DNA from: Neurospora crassa OR74A
Lineage: Eukaryota; Ascomycota; Sordariomycetes; Sordariales; Sordariaceae
Direction of reading: 5' to 3'
Assembly (NCBI RefSeq): GCF_000182925.2
Contig: NC_026505.1
Span: 4,464,001 to 4,528,000 of the forward strand
DNA length: 64,000 nt
Positions 1-12,550 of this stretch are shown one piece after another. The notes below the pieces were generated by a model. That model saw only the letters and a program-made list of their open reading frames with translations, had not been told where the DNA came from and made no database searches. The translations under genes were made by a program, and so were the position numbers. Within the stretch, counting starts at the first letter, position 1; the number at the start of each line of letters is the position of its first letter.

Positions 1-1902
1 TACTATTTAGGAATTTTAGAATATAAATACGCTAACCCCTAATAAAACGCCTTATATTATATTTTTATATATTAATTATATACTAATTATAATCCCTTCC
101 TAAAGCGCTTTATTATATACCTAAACTTCTAAAAACTCGTTGCTAAGTAGAGGTTAATTAATTAGTAAGTAGGATTACGATCTTAATTCCAAATATAAAA
201 TAAAATCAAAATACTTATTTAATACGAACGAATATTATAATATCCATTTAATTATTATTTTATTAATAAGTATTTAATTATATATATATCCTACTTATAT
301 TAGTTAACCCCTTTAGTTCGATAAAATATTAATTAAATTTTAAGTATAGAGTAGGAGTATAGGATAGACTTCTATTTTAAAAAGAAGGAAGAATAGTTTA
401 TTTATAAAATCGTCCAGGTACTTACAATAATAATTAATAACCTAGACGATTTTATAATCATTTATTATTTATAGGAATAGGCTAATTGCTTCTATAATTA
501 AAGTTTCTTAGAGATTAATTTATCTTTTAAAATAGTAAAGGAATTAATTAACTTCTTTTCTATTATTAGGTAGATAGAGGATAAGGAATATAAGTAAATT
601 AATCTACTTGTATATATTTAATATATATAGAGGTATTAATATATTTATACTTAGGTATTAAATTTTATATATATATATTTACTACGATAGATTCTATTTA
701 GGGGTATAAATTACTATTTAAGATAATATTCAATATATTTATAGAAGTTACTAGCCGAATAATAGAGTGGTATTATATTTATATAACCCTATGTATAATT
801 TAATATATCCTCGCTAATATAGATTCTAAGTAAGCTATAAATATATTTGAATTATTTATATTCTTCTTTTAATAGTATTAATACTAATATAAGTAGGCCT
901 TAGTTAATACCTCTAAGAAGAATTTGCCGATATTTACAATTTTAATTAGTAGGAGTATTTATAATATATTTTTATCTTCTGTAAGGTGTATGTTAATAGG
1001 AACTTTCGTAAGAAGTACCCTAAGTTAAATAATATAATATACGAAATCTATATTATATAGGATATATTGAATAAATCGGAGTACTAGGTTCGGATTAACT
1101 ATATATATATAGTATATTTAGAGTTAGTATCTTGGTTTAAGAATAAATAAAATTGCCCTTAGATAGTTTCGGGTTTCTATAAAGTAGAATTGAAGGTTAA
1201 AAAATTGTATTAGAATTAGACTTTATTAAATATTAATATAATAGAATCTTCCTACTTTGAGGAGAATAATATTATTAATAGAAACCTAACTCTATTTTAC
1301 GCTATACTAGGGTAAAGATACTCTTTTCTAACTTTCGTTAAAATATATTAAATTACCTTTTTATATACTTAGGCTTCATTAATATATATTCTTAAAATTC
1401 TAAGGGTTTAGAATTAAGTAAATTTATATAAGTAATATATATACGTCGCCCTCTTTTTAGAAGTAAAGATTAAAGGAGAGTTTTAAATTTAAAGAGTTTA
1501 AGGATTAGAAGTAATATTAGAACTATACTTAACAAAAAAGGCCCTAGTATAACCCTAAAAATTTATTTTCCCTAAGGATTATTAATATTTATAATATATT
1601 TAGTAATAATATACCGGTTATTAATATAAATAGAATGCCTATTCTCAATATAAATCCAATAATTATATATACTCTATATATATCTAATAGCGCGCCGGTT
1701 AAATTTAAATACTCTAATATTTTACTAAACCTTCGGAATACTAAGGAGGATAGTATCTTCGGCTTATTATATCCGTCTTCTCCAATTCTTAATATTTATA
1801 AGGTTTATACTAGTACTAGTAGGTTTTTAATTATAATACTAATATATAATTAATATATATTAAATATTTAATTATTATTTAATAAAGGAAAGAAGAGGGA
1901 GA

Positions 1903-2058
1903 TAATTGAGTTTTTTAATTCGGGCGATAAAGGTTAGTTAATTCCGAGCCGGCTATTTAGGAAAGGTAAAGAAAGGAAGGTAGTTGAATTCCCTAATTCG
2001 GGCGATAAGGGCTAGTTAACCCTAAGCCGACTATTTAGGAAGGGAAAGGAAAAGGAGG
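1903..2058. repeat. Two tandem copies of a ~78-bp unit
   Basis: The string cgggcgataa starts at 1,921 and recurs at 1,999, each followed by a similar run (agttaa, cgagccggctatttagga versus taagccgactatttagga, then an A/G-rich stretch). The offset is 78 bp, a multiple of three (26 codons), so this may be a degenerate tandem repeat inside a former coding region. The differences are mainly C/T and G/A, consistent with RIP acting after the duplication. Confidence 0.7.
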
Positions 2059-5000
2059 TTCTAGAAATTAATACCGGTAACGAAGGTTAATCCTACTAAA
2101 GCCGATATTTAATTAATTAGGGGACTAGGTTCGTACTAGGGAAATAAATTAGCGGATAGGTTAATAATAAATAGCGACTAATATACGAAGTATCCCTAAT
2201 TGATATAAAGAATATCCCTAATATATAATTAAATATTACTATAATATATAAGGGATATATATTTAGTACCCTACGGCCGATAATAAATATAGAAAATATT
2301 AATATTATTACGAATTATTAAAATATTATTAATAACGAAGTTCGGACTTTCCGAAGTTAAATAGATACAAAAAACCCTAGCCCGCCTACTAAACTAAAGT
2401 AGATCTTTAAAATTAAAAGGACCGGCTATACTAATATTTATCCTTTTCTACGAATTAAACTAAATAATAAAAATAAGGCTGCCGCTTTACTATATATATA
2501 ATATATATCTAGTATTTTATAATTATCTACGAAAGTAAAGAGTATTATAATCGACCTTATTATAATTACTAACGACGAAGATAATAGGTAAGATAGTACT
2601 ATTAAGAATAATAGAACTCCTCTAAATATATAATTTAATTCTTATATAATAAAGATCGAAGATATAGAATCCGTACCTTCCGATTATAAATTAGCGCTAA
2701 GTAAGCGGAAAGCTACTCTTTTTCTAAGTCTAAACTATAATTTAAATTGCAGTTCTATACTTATATTTAAAATTAATATATTAAGAATATATAATTATTT
2801 AATTATTATTTTAAATTACAAGGATTTAAATAAAGAGGCTAAGGGTTCTCTCGATATTACTATCCGGGCTAACTATAATTATTTTATAGAATACCCTAAT
2901 ATTACGTTTAATTACAATTTATTTAAGGACTTCTATAAAATAAGGTTTAAGATTGTAGTTAATTGGATATTATTTAATTTTGTAATTATTAATAATAAGT
3001 ATTTATTTAAGAATAATTTTCGTTCTAACGAATTTAGCGAGAATTAATATAATTTATACTATAAGAGTTAAGAATTTGTATTAAAATAGTATTAAAAGTA
3101 CTAGGTAAATATATAGGATAAGTATTAAGATTAGAAGCGTTAGAAATAGGGGCGTACTATAGCAGACCTAAATATACTAAGAGAATAAATACTTTTATAT
3201 ATAAATTATATATATAAAGAAAGTACTATATTAGGTTTAAATTTATAAGTTCGGTAAACGGAAGTAGTAGTAGTATACGATAGTTTAAAAGTATTAGGCT
3301 CTAATTTAATAAGTGGTTTTTCCCAGCGTTTTAATATAAATTCGTTCCTATTATTATTTAGGAAACTTTATAATCCGGAGAGTGGATTGAATTTCTTAAG
3401 GATAGAAGAATTTGAAGCGCTATAAAATAAGCTAAAATAATAGAATTAGGGTTAATAATTCTATTTATCCTATATATATATATTTAATAATTATAATTAG
3501 TAAATTATTATATATATTTTATAAATTAAAATTAATTTACAAATTTACTTCGGAATACTTAGTAATTTTTATATTATCCGCTATAGAAAAAGTTGCCCAA
3601 TATATACTAATATACTCTTATATATTATTTATATATAATAAGCTTTAAGTATTAGTACGCTTTTTCTTAAGGGTAGATAAATAAAGGGCCTATATTATAA
3701 TTATTAATATTACCTTTATAGATGATAGGGGAAGGAAGAATAAATAGGACTTACCTAAATTAGAGTTAATTCTTAGAATTTAGTTAAATCCGCCTCCTAA
3801 TATTTTAATTAGCCTAAATATTAATATATTTGTAAGATAGGCATCTTTTATTGTAGGGGGCGCCGTTTTAGGTTTGTTTAACGTTATTATTTCCTTCTTA
3901 ATAATAGGGAATAGTAGAATAGTATTATCGGCTAATAATTCTTTAAACGAAGCTTAGTACTATTAATATATATTCGGAATATAGTAAATAGAGTATTATA
4001 TATACAATAGAATTTAGTTCCCTAAGCGCTTATAAATTCTAAAGACTTATAGCTATATAGTATTAAATTTAATTAGTTATATAATAAAAATAATTATTAT
4101 ATAATAATTGTATATTTATACAATCTCTTTTAATTATTCTATATAGAATTAGAGTTTAGAATTATTATTAATATAATTATATAATATTAGTAGTTTCCTT
4201 GTTATATATGAGTTATATATGTGGCTATTCTAGTATTTATTTAGGTTCGGTTAAGAACCGGGCGTACTTCTAGCTACGAAATAATATTTAGCGTTTTAAT
4301 ATATTGTAGTGCTTTTAATATTTAAACCTTATTCCTAAATTAGATATATAAATTTACGCTTCCCTAGCGCTACGTTCGAAGGTGTACGGCTTAATCTAAG
4401 TACGAATACGGTTGAGAATTACTACGTTTGAGTAAGTATAAATTAATTATTTAGTAAATTAAAAATAGGTAGGTTTACCTACCCTAGTATAACTATTACG
4501 AAAATATTTACAAAACTATATAATACCTGTTAATATATATTCTATATATGATTGGTAATATAGGTATCGAATATACTTCCCGCTGGCTAGAAGCTATATA
4601 ATTATATATATAAGTTATATCCTCGCTAATAAAGTAACTAAATTTATAAAGTTAGTAACCGTACTTATATATTTGTTTATTTTGTAAATATATTTATACG
4701 AGGTTGTTTATTGTAGAGATTTAAATGGCCGGGTTGGGGGGGTGTATATTGTTTGATATAGTAATTATTGAGATTAGGGTTATTAATTAACTTAATTAAT
4801 ATTTCAAATTAAATTGATATATATCTTATATACAATATATATCGGATATTAATAGTTTCGAGTAGGGATACTAATTTCCTTCTCCGTTCGTTGCCTTTGA
4901 AATTTAAATATTAACTATAAATTAAAAAACCTAAATAATTTAATATAAGATTTATTAGGAGGTACCTATCTAGTATTATTGTAGGGGATTGGGTTTATAT

Positions 5001-7060
5001 AGGTATAAGTATATATTAGAATGTAATACCGAGCTTTATATTAAATATATATATTATAAAAATATTCCTATTCGCCCGGGTTCTCCTCGGTAAGGACTAT
5101 TATATTTAGGCCGAGGAATACTTCGAAGCTACGTTAATTTGGGTTTAATTAAAGGTAATTTATAGCGTACGGTTATTTAATATTTATTATTAAATAATTT
5201 TAATTATTAAAAAGAGTTATTAAGTTTAAATATACCTTAGATATATATATTTATATATAAATATTATATTTATAAGACGAGAGAGTGTTAAGATATAAAT
5301 CGAGTTAAATATTTTAATAAAGTGTATATATAAATAATAATACCCCGAGGCTCTAAATAGATAGATTGTTATAAGTTAAGATGAAGTATGTAGTTTGATG
5401 TTGATAAAGTAAAATTAAATTAATTAAATAGAATAATAAGTAGGTGATTTGAAAGTTTAAACGAAGTTGGATAGTAAATAGCCTAAAATATTATACTCCT
5501 TCTCGTATAAAAGTAAATTTATTTCTCTCCTTCTCCTTCCCTTTTATTTTATTAAAGTACTAAACTCCAGTTAATTTAATATATAAGACTTATATATTAA
5601 TCCTTTTACTCCTACGTCTTATATTTATTAATAGCTATATATAAAGTACTACTATTTTAGTTTTATATTATATTCAATATAAAAGTAGCTTAAGCGAAGT
5701 ATAATATAACCTTCAAATATATCTTTCCCTCGCTTCGTATTATTACCCCTACTTTATATTATTAATATTTACTTCTATTATTTTATACCTCGTAACTTAA
5801 TAATATAGAATTATAGTATTGCGGTAAGTGCGATTCTGATTATTATTGAGAATAATTGGATATATTACGTATATATTAATTTAAATATATTAAAGTAGTC
5901 GCTATAGATTTAGAATTGGTATAGGCAAGTGGGCTGGATAAAGTTAAGATCCTAGCTAAAATAACCTTCGATATAAATAACCCTAATTTAGAATATAGGT
6001 ATTTCTACAGTCTAATACTATTTAATCGTATAATTACTTTATTAAAGTATAATATTAGGATGTAAATTATAATTCTTTTCTTTTTATAACCCTATTTAAA
6101 TATACTAATTTAAATTGCTAATTATAAGGTGGATATTGTAAATAGTTTATAATGTAGCTATATTTTTATAATTTTATAATTATATATTAGATATTTTAAT
6201 TCAAAGTATTCTTCCGATATTAATATCGACTCTATTGTAGGCAATCTATTGCGTATAGAAATAAAGGTTGCGAGAAGGTAATTAATTAACTTTTTATTTA
6301 ATATATATATATAAAATTCACTTTATTCTATATTTAGTGCGCTTATTTAATATGTCCTATCCCGACGGTGGCGTTTCGCTTGCTTTTTAAGTATTTTAAA
6401 AGATAAAGTAAGATTATTTAACGCTATTACCGAAGTTTATAAATACGTATTGTAAGTATGCTTAAATAGGTTTTAATTTAATAAATTATTTAATATAATT
6501 ATTTAAGGTTACTAATAATATATTTACGGATAAATATAGTAATTATTTCTACTATTTAGTATATTATTATATAAATTCTATTTATATACACTATATATAC
6601 TAATAATATATAGTTTAATAGACAATACCCTTATAGTAATAATAAATTAAAATATATTATAGAAGGAACCCCCTTACTTATATATTTAGAATTTGATTGG
6701 AACTTATAAATATTCGTCGGCTATACTCCTACTCTATAATAATTAAATATAAATAACCTTCCTAATTAGTAGATATGCTCGGTAAATAATATAAATAGAT
6801 TATATACCAATATATACTAATTATATATTCAGCCCAACCTCTATATAATTAAAAGAGAGATAAGGGCCGCCTTTTGCGATTTTATATTAATTATTTGCGT
6901 AGGGGATAGATTATTTAGAACGTTTAAGAAAGAGATAAATAAGGATAGGAAGGAATAGGAGGTATATTTTACGAAAGCCGAAGATAGTACTATTACTTTA
7001 ATTAAGTAAATCGAAGCAAACCTTTTCAGAAGTATCCCGTATAAATAATAAAAGTACGTA

Positions 7061-7352
7061 CTAAATAATTTACTACCCGTTATACCCCCTTCGCTATTAT
7101 ATACTCCTACCTCTCTTCCGAATAAAGGGGTAAATTAAATATCTTCTCCGATATATCCTAAATATATATTAACTTAATATAGGATAATAACTTTACACTT
7201 ACCGTACCAAACGACTTACTACCTATCGTACCCCCTTCGTTATTACCTACTCCTACTTCTCTTCCAAATAAAAGGGTAAATTAAATATCTTCTCTTTAAT
7301 ATATTTTAAATATATATTAATTTAGTATAGGATAATAACCTTATACTTACTA
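7061..7352. repeat. Two tandem copies of a ~146-bp unit
   Basis: Copy one (about 7,061-7,206) and copy two (about 7,207-7,352) both run through acccccttcg, tactcctac, ctcttcc, taaattaaatatcttctc and ggataataac in the same order at a constant offset of 146 bp. The copies differ mostly by transitions. The function is unknown; the duplication sits inside the RIP block. Confidence 0.7.
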
Positions 7353-8283
7353 TACTAGACGCCGCTATTAATTAGAGTAATATAGTAAATTAGAACCTAG
7401 AGCCTAATAGACCTCCTATAATCTCGCCTTTAAATTCACCTACTTTATTTAATAATTTAATAGATTATATTAAGGTATTAATTACTATAGTTCCTCCTCC
7501 CAATTAATTTATAATTTTAGACTTTATAAATATTAATAAATAATTAGTAAGTTAAGTACGGTGCATCCTATTATATATATGTAGAATTTATGTTTAACTT
7601 TTTAATAGGATTATAGTAATAAATTGTTGGATATTACTAAGGATATAATAGAGTTGTTAAACTGAGAATTTAGCAGAAAAGAACCGGAACCCCTTTCCTT
7701 TTAAAAAGTAAGTTAGATTTCCTATTTTCGATTTATTTAAGTATATATATTGAATTTATACTGGTTGGTATAGGATACTACCCCTTCTATTATTCGCCCT
7801 ATAAAATTAAAGCGAGCCGTAGTATAGGTAGTTAATTACTCCTCTTAATTTAGGAAGAATAAAAAGTATAAATATAATTAAATTTATAGATATAAATATC
7901 GATATTAATAAATTTCTACCGTCTAGTAGGTTTCTATCTAGGTTCTTCTTATATATATTATATATATTAATATTTATTATACCGATAGGCGATATTCTCT
8001 TTTCGGATATATATAAGTTTATATTTATAAATAGAATTCTTATATTCAATAAGTACTATAGTTTCTTATAAATTATAATAGTTTGAATTACCTTATTAAA
8101 ATTAATTTAGTTTAATTTTATTACTTTATATTATAGAAGATATTAGGTTTGTTAGTAATAGTATAAGGGGGCTTATTCCTTCTACCGCTAGCTAAATAAT
8201 TAATTACTTACCTACTTACTAGTATATATATACTTATTCTTCTTATTTATATAATATTCCTTAATATAGTATCGTATTACAGT

Positions 8284-9423
8284 TGGTTTTTTTGTTGTGA
8301 CATATGAAAATTATATGTTATTGCGTTGCATAAAATATATTGGAAGAACTTAGCTAATACGCAAGTGTAATTTACTAAAATAGCAGCTATTCACAGCAGT
8401 TTACAGGTTTATCGATCTGTCTATACAAAGAAGGTACCAAAAGCGACTTGGCACGTGATCGGACCCATATTTTCTAATGCCCCTATTCACCGTCCCCGCA
8501 CCGAGCGCGAACCTGAATATCAGGGCGTGGGGCCCTTGTCGACTGGAATACAATATCTCGATATCAGGTATTCATCCAGCCGCTTTTTCTTTTCTTTATC
8601 GCTGTCTGTCTGCCCTGTGTAGCGTACAACCAATATTTATATACACTATGCATAGATATATGGTCGGTCCATGATCAGTGTCCCAGAAGCTGGCCGGCAA
8701 AGGGCATTCATTGCATGTTGAATCCTGCTCCGCAGTTTTCGCGGTGGCTGGGCCAGTGCCAGAGTGGGGATGAAGGCTGCCATGGGCCCGGGTTCGGGCT
8801 GCGCCTCCGTCATCCGGGTCCAGTCCCTCCTTCAAGTGCACTGCACGACAGGCGGGCACCCTGGTCGGTGACCCACCTTCCTTCGGGGGGGTTTTGACTT
8901 GCGACAAGACAAGATTCAGACGAAGACGCCGCCGCTCTCAAACCACAACGTCTTGCACCGACAACCTTGACCATCGCCAACCTCCCTCTTACTTCCATTC
9001 GACAAGCCGAACTGATAGCTGTTTTCCAGCGTCTTACCCACCCTTCAGAATATCGGCTACTGTTGTGTTTCTGACTTGACCTGTTCCATCCGACTTCCAA
9101 CAGTCTGTACTGTCGTCAACTGGAAGCACTTCGGTTTGCTCTATCACGAGGCTGTCGCACATTGGCCTGATTCCAACCCTACCCTACCCAGGGCTACGTA
9201 CCTGCCGACTGTCATCCCAACTTCGAAACCCGCCTAGCAGAACCTAAGCCTAGGCGCACCGAGTCTCAAGAAGCTTATTTCGACGACCGTTGTTCCATCG
9301 AGGAACCAACCAACCCCCTCTCAGCGCCACACCGCGGTGTCGCCAGCTGAAACAAACAACCCGCCAAACTTGACAACCAGGACATATCAACACGCCCCGA
9401 CTCGTCATCACAGATTGGCAACA
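8284..9423. other. Intergenic, upstream of MARVEL gene
   Basis: Normal-composition sequence resumes here. 8,470-8,900 is relatively GC-rich and holds several overlapping short frames on both strands, none protein-like. From about 8,940 the sequence becomes pyrimidine- and CAAC-rich, as is typical of a fungal promoter and 5' leader ahead of the ATG at 9,424. I see no RNA gene. Confidence 0.5.
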
Positions 9424-10676
9424 ATGGGCTGGCAAGCTTGGGAGCTCGACCCGGAGAAGATCCCTCTCTTCAAATTGATCTTCCACGTTGCCCAGATCGT
9501 TCTGGCATTTGTAGTGTGGTGTTTGGAGATTGCCGTTTTCAAAGCTGATGATGTGCCCATCAACGGCCAAAATGGCTGGACCTTCGCAGTGGTACGTCCC
9601 ACTTACGTCTTTCCTATAGAGAAGAAATATAGACTGACGATGCCGAACTACAGTTCTTCATTTCGATACCGGCCTGGATCTACCTAGGCATGGCCCCGCG
9701 ATTTCCTCGGACACGCAAGCTCGCGCAGCCGCATGCCATGGTCGCCGTTGACGCCACATTCGCCATCATTTGGCTTTCTGCCTTTTCCACCCAGGCTGCA
9801 TTCAACACTGCTGGATCTTGCATGTCTGTATGCGGCATTAGCAAGGCCATCGTCGGTCTCGGCTTCTTTGTTTTGTATGTCCCACCGGTGCAAAGAATCC
9901 CCTCCCCTCGAGCCACTCACTAACAACAAGTCTTTCTGATATCCAGCCTCTTCTTCTGTGTCACCACGTTCCTGAGCATCTACACCCTCATGTACTACAA
10001 GTGGAACAACCGCCTCCCCGGTTATGAAAACCTGCACGCCCGCACCCAGAACATCGACCCCGACAAGGCTGCCTTTTCGCTCGCCCCGCACGACGAAGAA
10101 GCCTACGCGCCCGTCAACATGAACGACCGGGACGACGAGCACAGCCAGATTGGCGGCGGCATCGGCGGCCACTCCGACTACGACGACACCAACACGCACC
10201 TCGGCGGCCAGGTTGGCGGCGGTGGACGCTCCGACTACTCAGACCCCTACGGCGCCCCGACGGCTAGCAGCCTCTCGGTCGACCCGTACCGTGGCCACAC
10301 GCCCCTGAGCAACATGACCCCCGATCCGTACCGCGGCCATACCCCTCTGAGCATGAATACGGCCCGCACGCCCGACCCATACCGCGGCGCCACGCCCTCG
10401 ACCGATTTATCTGCTGATCCATACAACCGCGGCGTGACGCCGAGCTACCTGGGAAGCCAAACCAGTCGGTACGGCGCTAGCTCGGTGGCGCCGTCCGAGA
10501 ACCCGTTCAGACAGGATAACCCGTTTGACAACGATAACGATTATCAATCCTCCGTCGGCGGCGGCAGCAGGTACGCGCCGCCTAGTGTGCATGATGGGGA
10601 CTACGAGGATGAGCCATCGGCAAGGTTTCCCACTGCGCCCTACGGCCGAGTAGGAATCGAACGGGGGAATGTGTAA
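9424..10676 (+). CDS. MARVEL-domain membrane protein with repetitive C-terminal tail
   Basis: The model has three exons, 9,424-9,591, 9,654-9,874 and 9,947-10,676, giving 372 aa. Introns of 62 and 72 bp have GTACGT and GTATGT donors and CAG acceptors, and the frame closes exactly. The N-terminal ~150 residues form four hydrophobic segments (about 16-38, 57-72, 85-105 and 115-143) with the MARVEL four-helix arrangement. Such proteins sit in fungal plasma membrane or vesicle membranes. The rest is a polar cytosolic tail with Gly-rich stretches and four imperfect DPYRGHTPLS-type repeats at about residues 242-299, followed by NPFRQDNPFDND. No enzymatic residue is visible. The start lies a few codons before the first helix and follows a CAACA leader. 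The biological role is unknown; similar fungal proteins are annotated only as MARVEL domain-containing. Confidence 0.88.
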
Positions 10677-11770
10677 GAATGGGATTAAAAAAAACAGAAG
10701 GGTCGAGAATTCAAGTCAAGGGATATGGATGAGCTGGACTGATCGACTTTGGATCTGGAAGCGGATGCAATACCGGGTAGCTATACGCTGCAGCATGCTT
10801 AGGTCATGTACAAAGTGTCTTGGCTACCTGCTTTCTTTTTTTTTGTTATTGGGGGCTGGCTGGCACTAGACGAAACATTTTGGGCTTTTTCTTGTGTATG
10901 TATGTGTGTAGGCTTTGTTTTATGGGGTGTCGTTGGCGAGGCGTCACAGGTCCTTGTTGGTTTATCATGCATAGAAACGAGAGAGATATCTTCGTGCATC
11001 AACAATGAATCACAAAGCTCTCATATCGGCTTCATGGAATGCTTTGTATCTGTGTCATTCTTATTAAACTCTCCCATATTTGTGGAGATCTACGTAGAAC
11101 ATGATTCTAGGTGACAAACAAGATATGATACGATATATGTGGATGGCTCAATGGCCCTAATTCTTTTCATGTACTTTGAGAAACGCCTAAAACGCCCGTG
11201 GCCTTAATGAATAGTATGTATGCTGCACAAGAAATCCTGGTTCCCGTCCCATCATCCGTTTTGCTTTTGCTCATTACCGTTGAGCAAGGGAGCGCGAGCC
11301 GAAGTAGCTCCGTCACCTGTTTCTTTGCCAGTTCCCCATTCCACGAGAGGGTCGCCCCCTGAAGCGAAGTATGATGAGGCGACAGCGGGGAGAGTCTAAC
11401 TGGCATTATACCAGTCTGAGAGAGAAAGAGAGACAAAGAGAGAAAGACAAAATCCGTTGCTCTCTTCTTTCGAGACCTGTCGAGCAGAGCCATCTCGGCT
11501 GAAGGATCAGCCGTGTTGGGTCGCTCTTTCTCCCTCCCGCCGACTCTCGTAGCCCAGCTTACAGGACGAGACTGGACATGGGTCCGGGCATTTGTCGCCA
11601 GGCTCCCTCATCTCTACCCTTATCTTCAGACCACAAACCGAGCTCACCGGTGATCCCAAGAACATCCCCTTGCAAGAAGCAGTCACATTCCAGTGATGAT
11701 GAAGTTCACATCACACTCGCGCATGCAATTTGCCCCCTTCTTCCCCTCCCTCGTTTCTTCGTCCGCTTCT
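10677..11770. other. Convergent 3' intergenic region
   Basis: This lies between the stop codons of the MARVEL gene (+) and NOP16 (-). It contains T-rich tracts (10,846-10,856), an AATAAA-like setting and a GA-rich repeat at 11,415-11,450 (agagagaaagagagacaaag). The short open frames look random. No gene or structural RNA was recognised. Confidence 0.5.
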
Positions 11771-12550
11771 TTACTGCAACAAGCCAGCCTTCCTCAACCG
11801 CTTGGTAATGTCGCCCTTGGTCTGCTGCATCGGGTTTAACTTGATGTCGCGCACCATGGCAGCTACATCGTCGCCGTGCTTAGCCACTAGTCGCTGCAGC
11901 CATTCTAGCTCGCGCTCGCTCTGGTAGCGCACCGTCTTCTCCACAGGGCGCGACGCCTCCTCCTCGAGCATCCGGACCACCTCGGGCCGGCTGCTCTGGG
12001 CAATCATCTCCTGGCGGTCGTCGCTGATGCCGTGCCATTCGATATCATGGGTTGGGTTCTTGGGCTTGGGTTCCTCGGATTCGGAGTCGGACTCGATCTC
12101 GTTGAGCGGGTCGTTGAGCGGGTTGTCCGAGCGCAGGACCTTGACGATCTTGCCCGAGGCGTCACGCTCGACCTTGACCTCGCGGACCTCGAACAGGCCG
12201 CGATCGGCCGACTTGACGGCCAAAGGATCATCCTTGGTGATGCCGGCGTAGTTGGCGGCGGCGGACTTCTTGGCCATGCCGCCGGCGGCGGTGCCGAGCT
12301 TGGCGACGAGACCGAAGCGGGAGTAGTTTTGTGAGAGGGTCTCCTTCTTGTTCCTGTAGTACATCAATTTTTGCATGTCAGTACTGAATCTCCTCTCGAA
12401 TATCTGGCAACAAAAAGAAGAGAAAGGTACTTACCAGGCCTTGGCAACGATGCCGCTGCCCTGGGGGTTCAAGACCTTCTTCTTGATGGTATGCGTCTGG
12501 ACCTTGGCGCGAGACGAGCGCTTCTTGCGCTTCTGAAGTTCTCTGCCCAT
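11771..12550 (-). CDS. NOP16: Nucleolar 60S ribosome biogenesis protein Nop16
   Basis: There are two exons, complement(12,435-12,550) and complement(11,771-12,353), with an 81-bp intron (GTAAGT donor, ACAG acceptor). The product is 232 aa, the usual Nop16 length. The N-terminus MGRELQKRKKRSSR, followed by a basic KKKVLNPQGSGIVAKAW stretch, and the segment after the splice, NKKETLSQNYSRFGLVAKLG, are family hallmarks. The middle is acidic (ESDSESEEP) and the C-terminus carries the HGDDVAAMVRDIKLNPMQQT motif, where Nop16 proteins keep D, KLN and Q. In yeast, Nop16 is a component of 66S pre-ribosomes needed for 60S subunit maturation in the nucleolus; the same role is inferred here. The join of AKAW to NKKETLSQNY across the intron strongly supports the exon model. 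Confidence 0.95.

Larger units (their letters stand above)
1..8283. repeat. RIP-degraded AT-rich block, unidentified relic
   Basis: The sequence is overwhelmingly A+T, crowded with TA dinucleotides and nearly devoid of CA and TG, while CG still occurs (ccgg, tcgg, acga). This is the footprint of C-to-T change at CpA on both strands, as expected of RIP. No intact gene remains; the longest open frames are 60-80 codons and rich in I, N, Y and K. Long partly open stretches with scattered TAA/TAG (for example around 2,350-3,480 on the + strand) suggest mutated coding sequence, but I could not assign a family and found no LTR pair. The block stops sharply near 8,283, where CA- and TG-containing sequence resumes. 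The left end lies outside the window. Confidence 0.85.

Noticed and set aside
4727-4745. G-rich run gggttggggggg followed by tgtata, resembling a polypurine tract and LTR start
   Set aside because: No matching LTR copy or target duplication was found nearby in the RIP block, so a retroelement border cannot be supported.
8596-8907. 103-codon - strand frame in the GC-rich patch before the MARVEL gene
   Set aside because: Several overlapping frames on both strands are equally open because the patch is GC-rich; none has a protein-like pattern.
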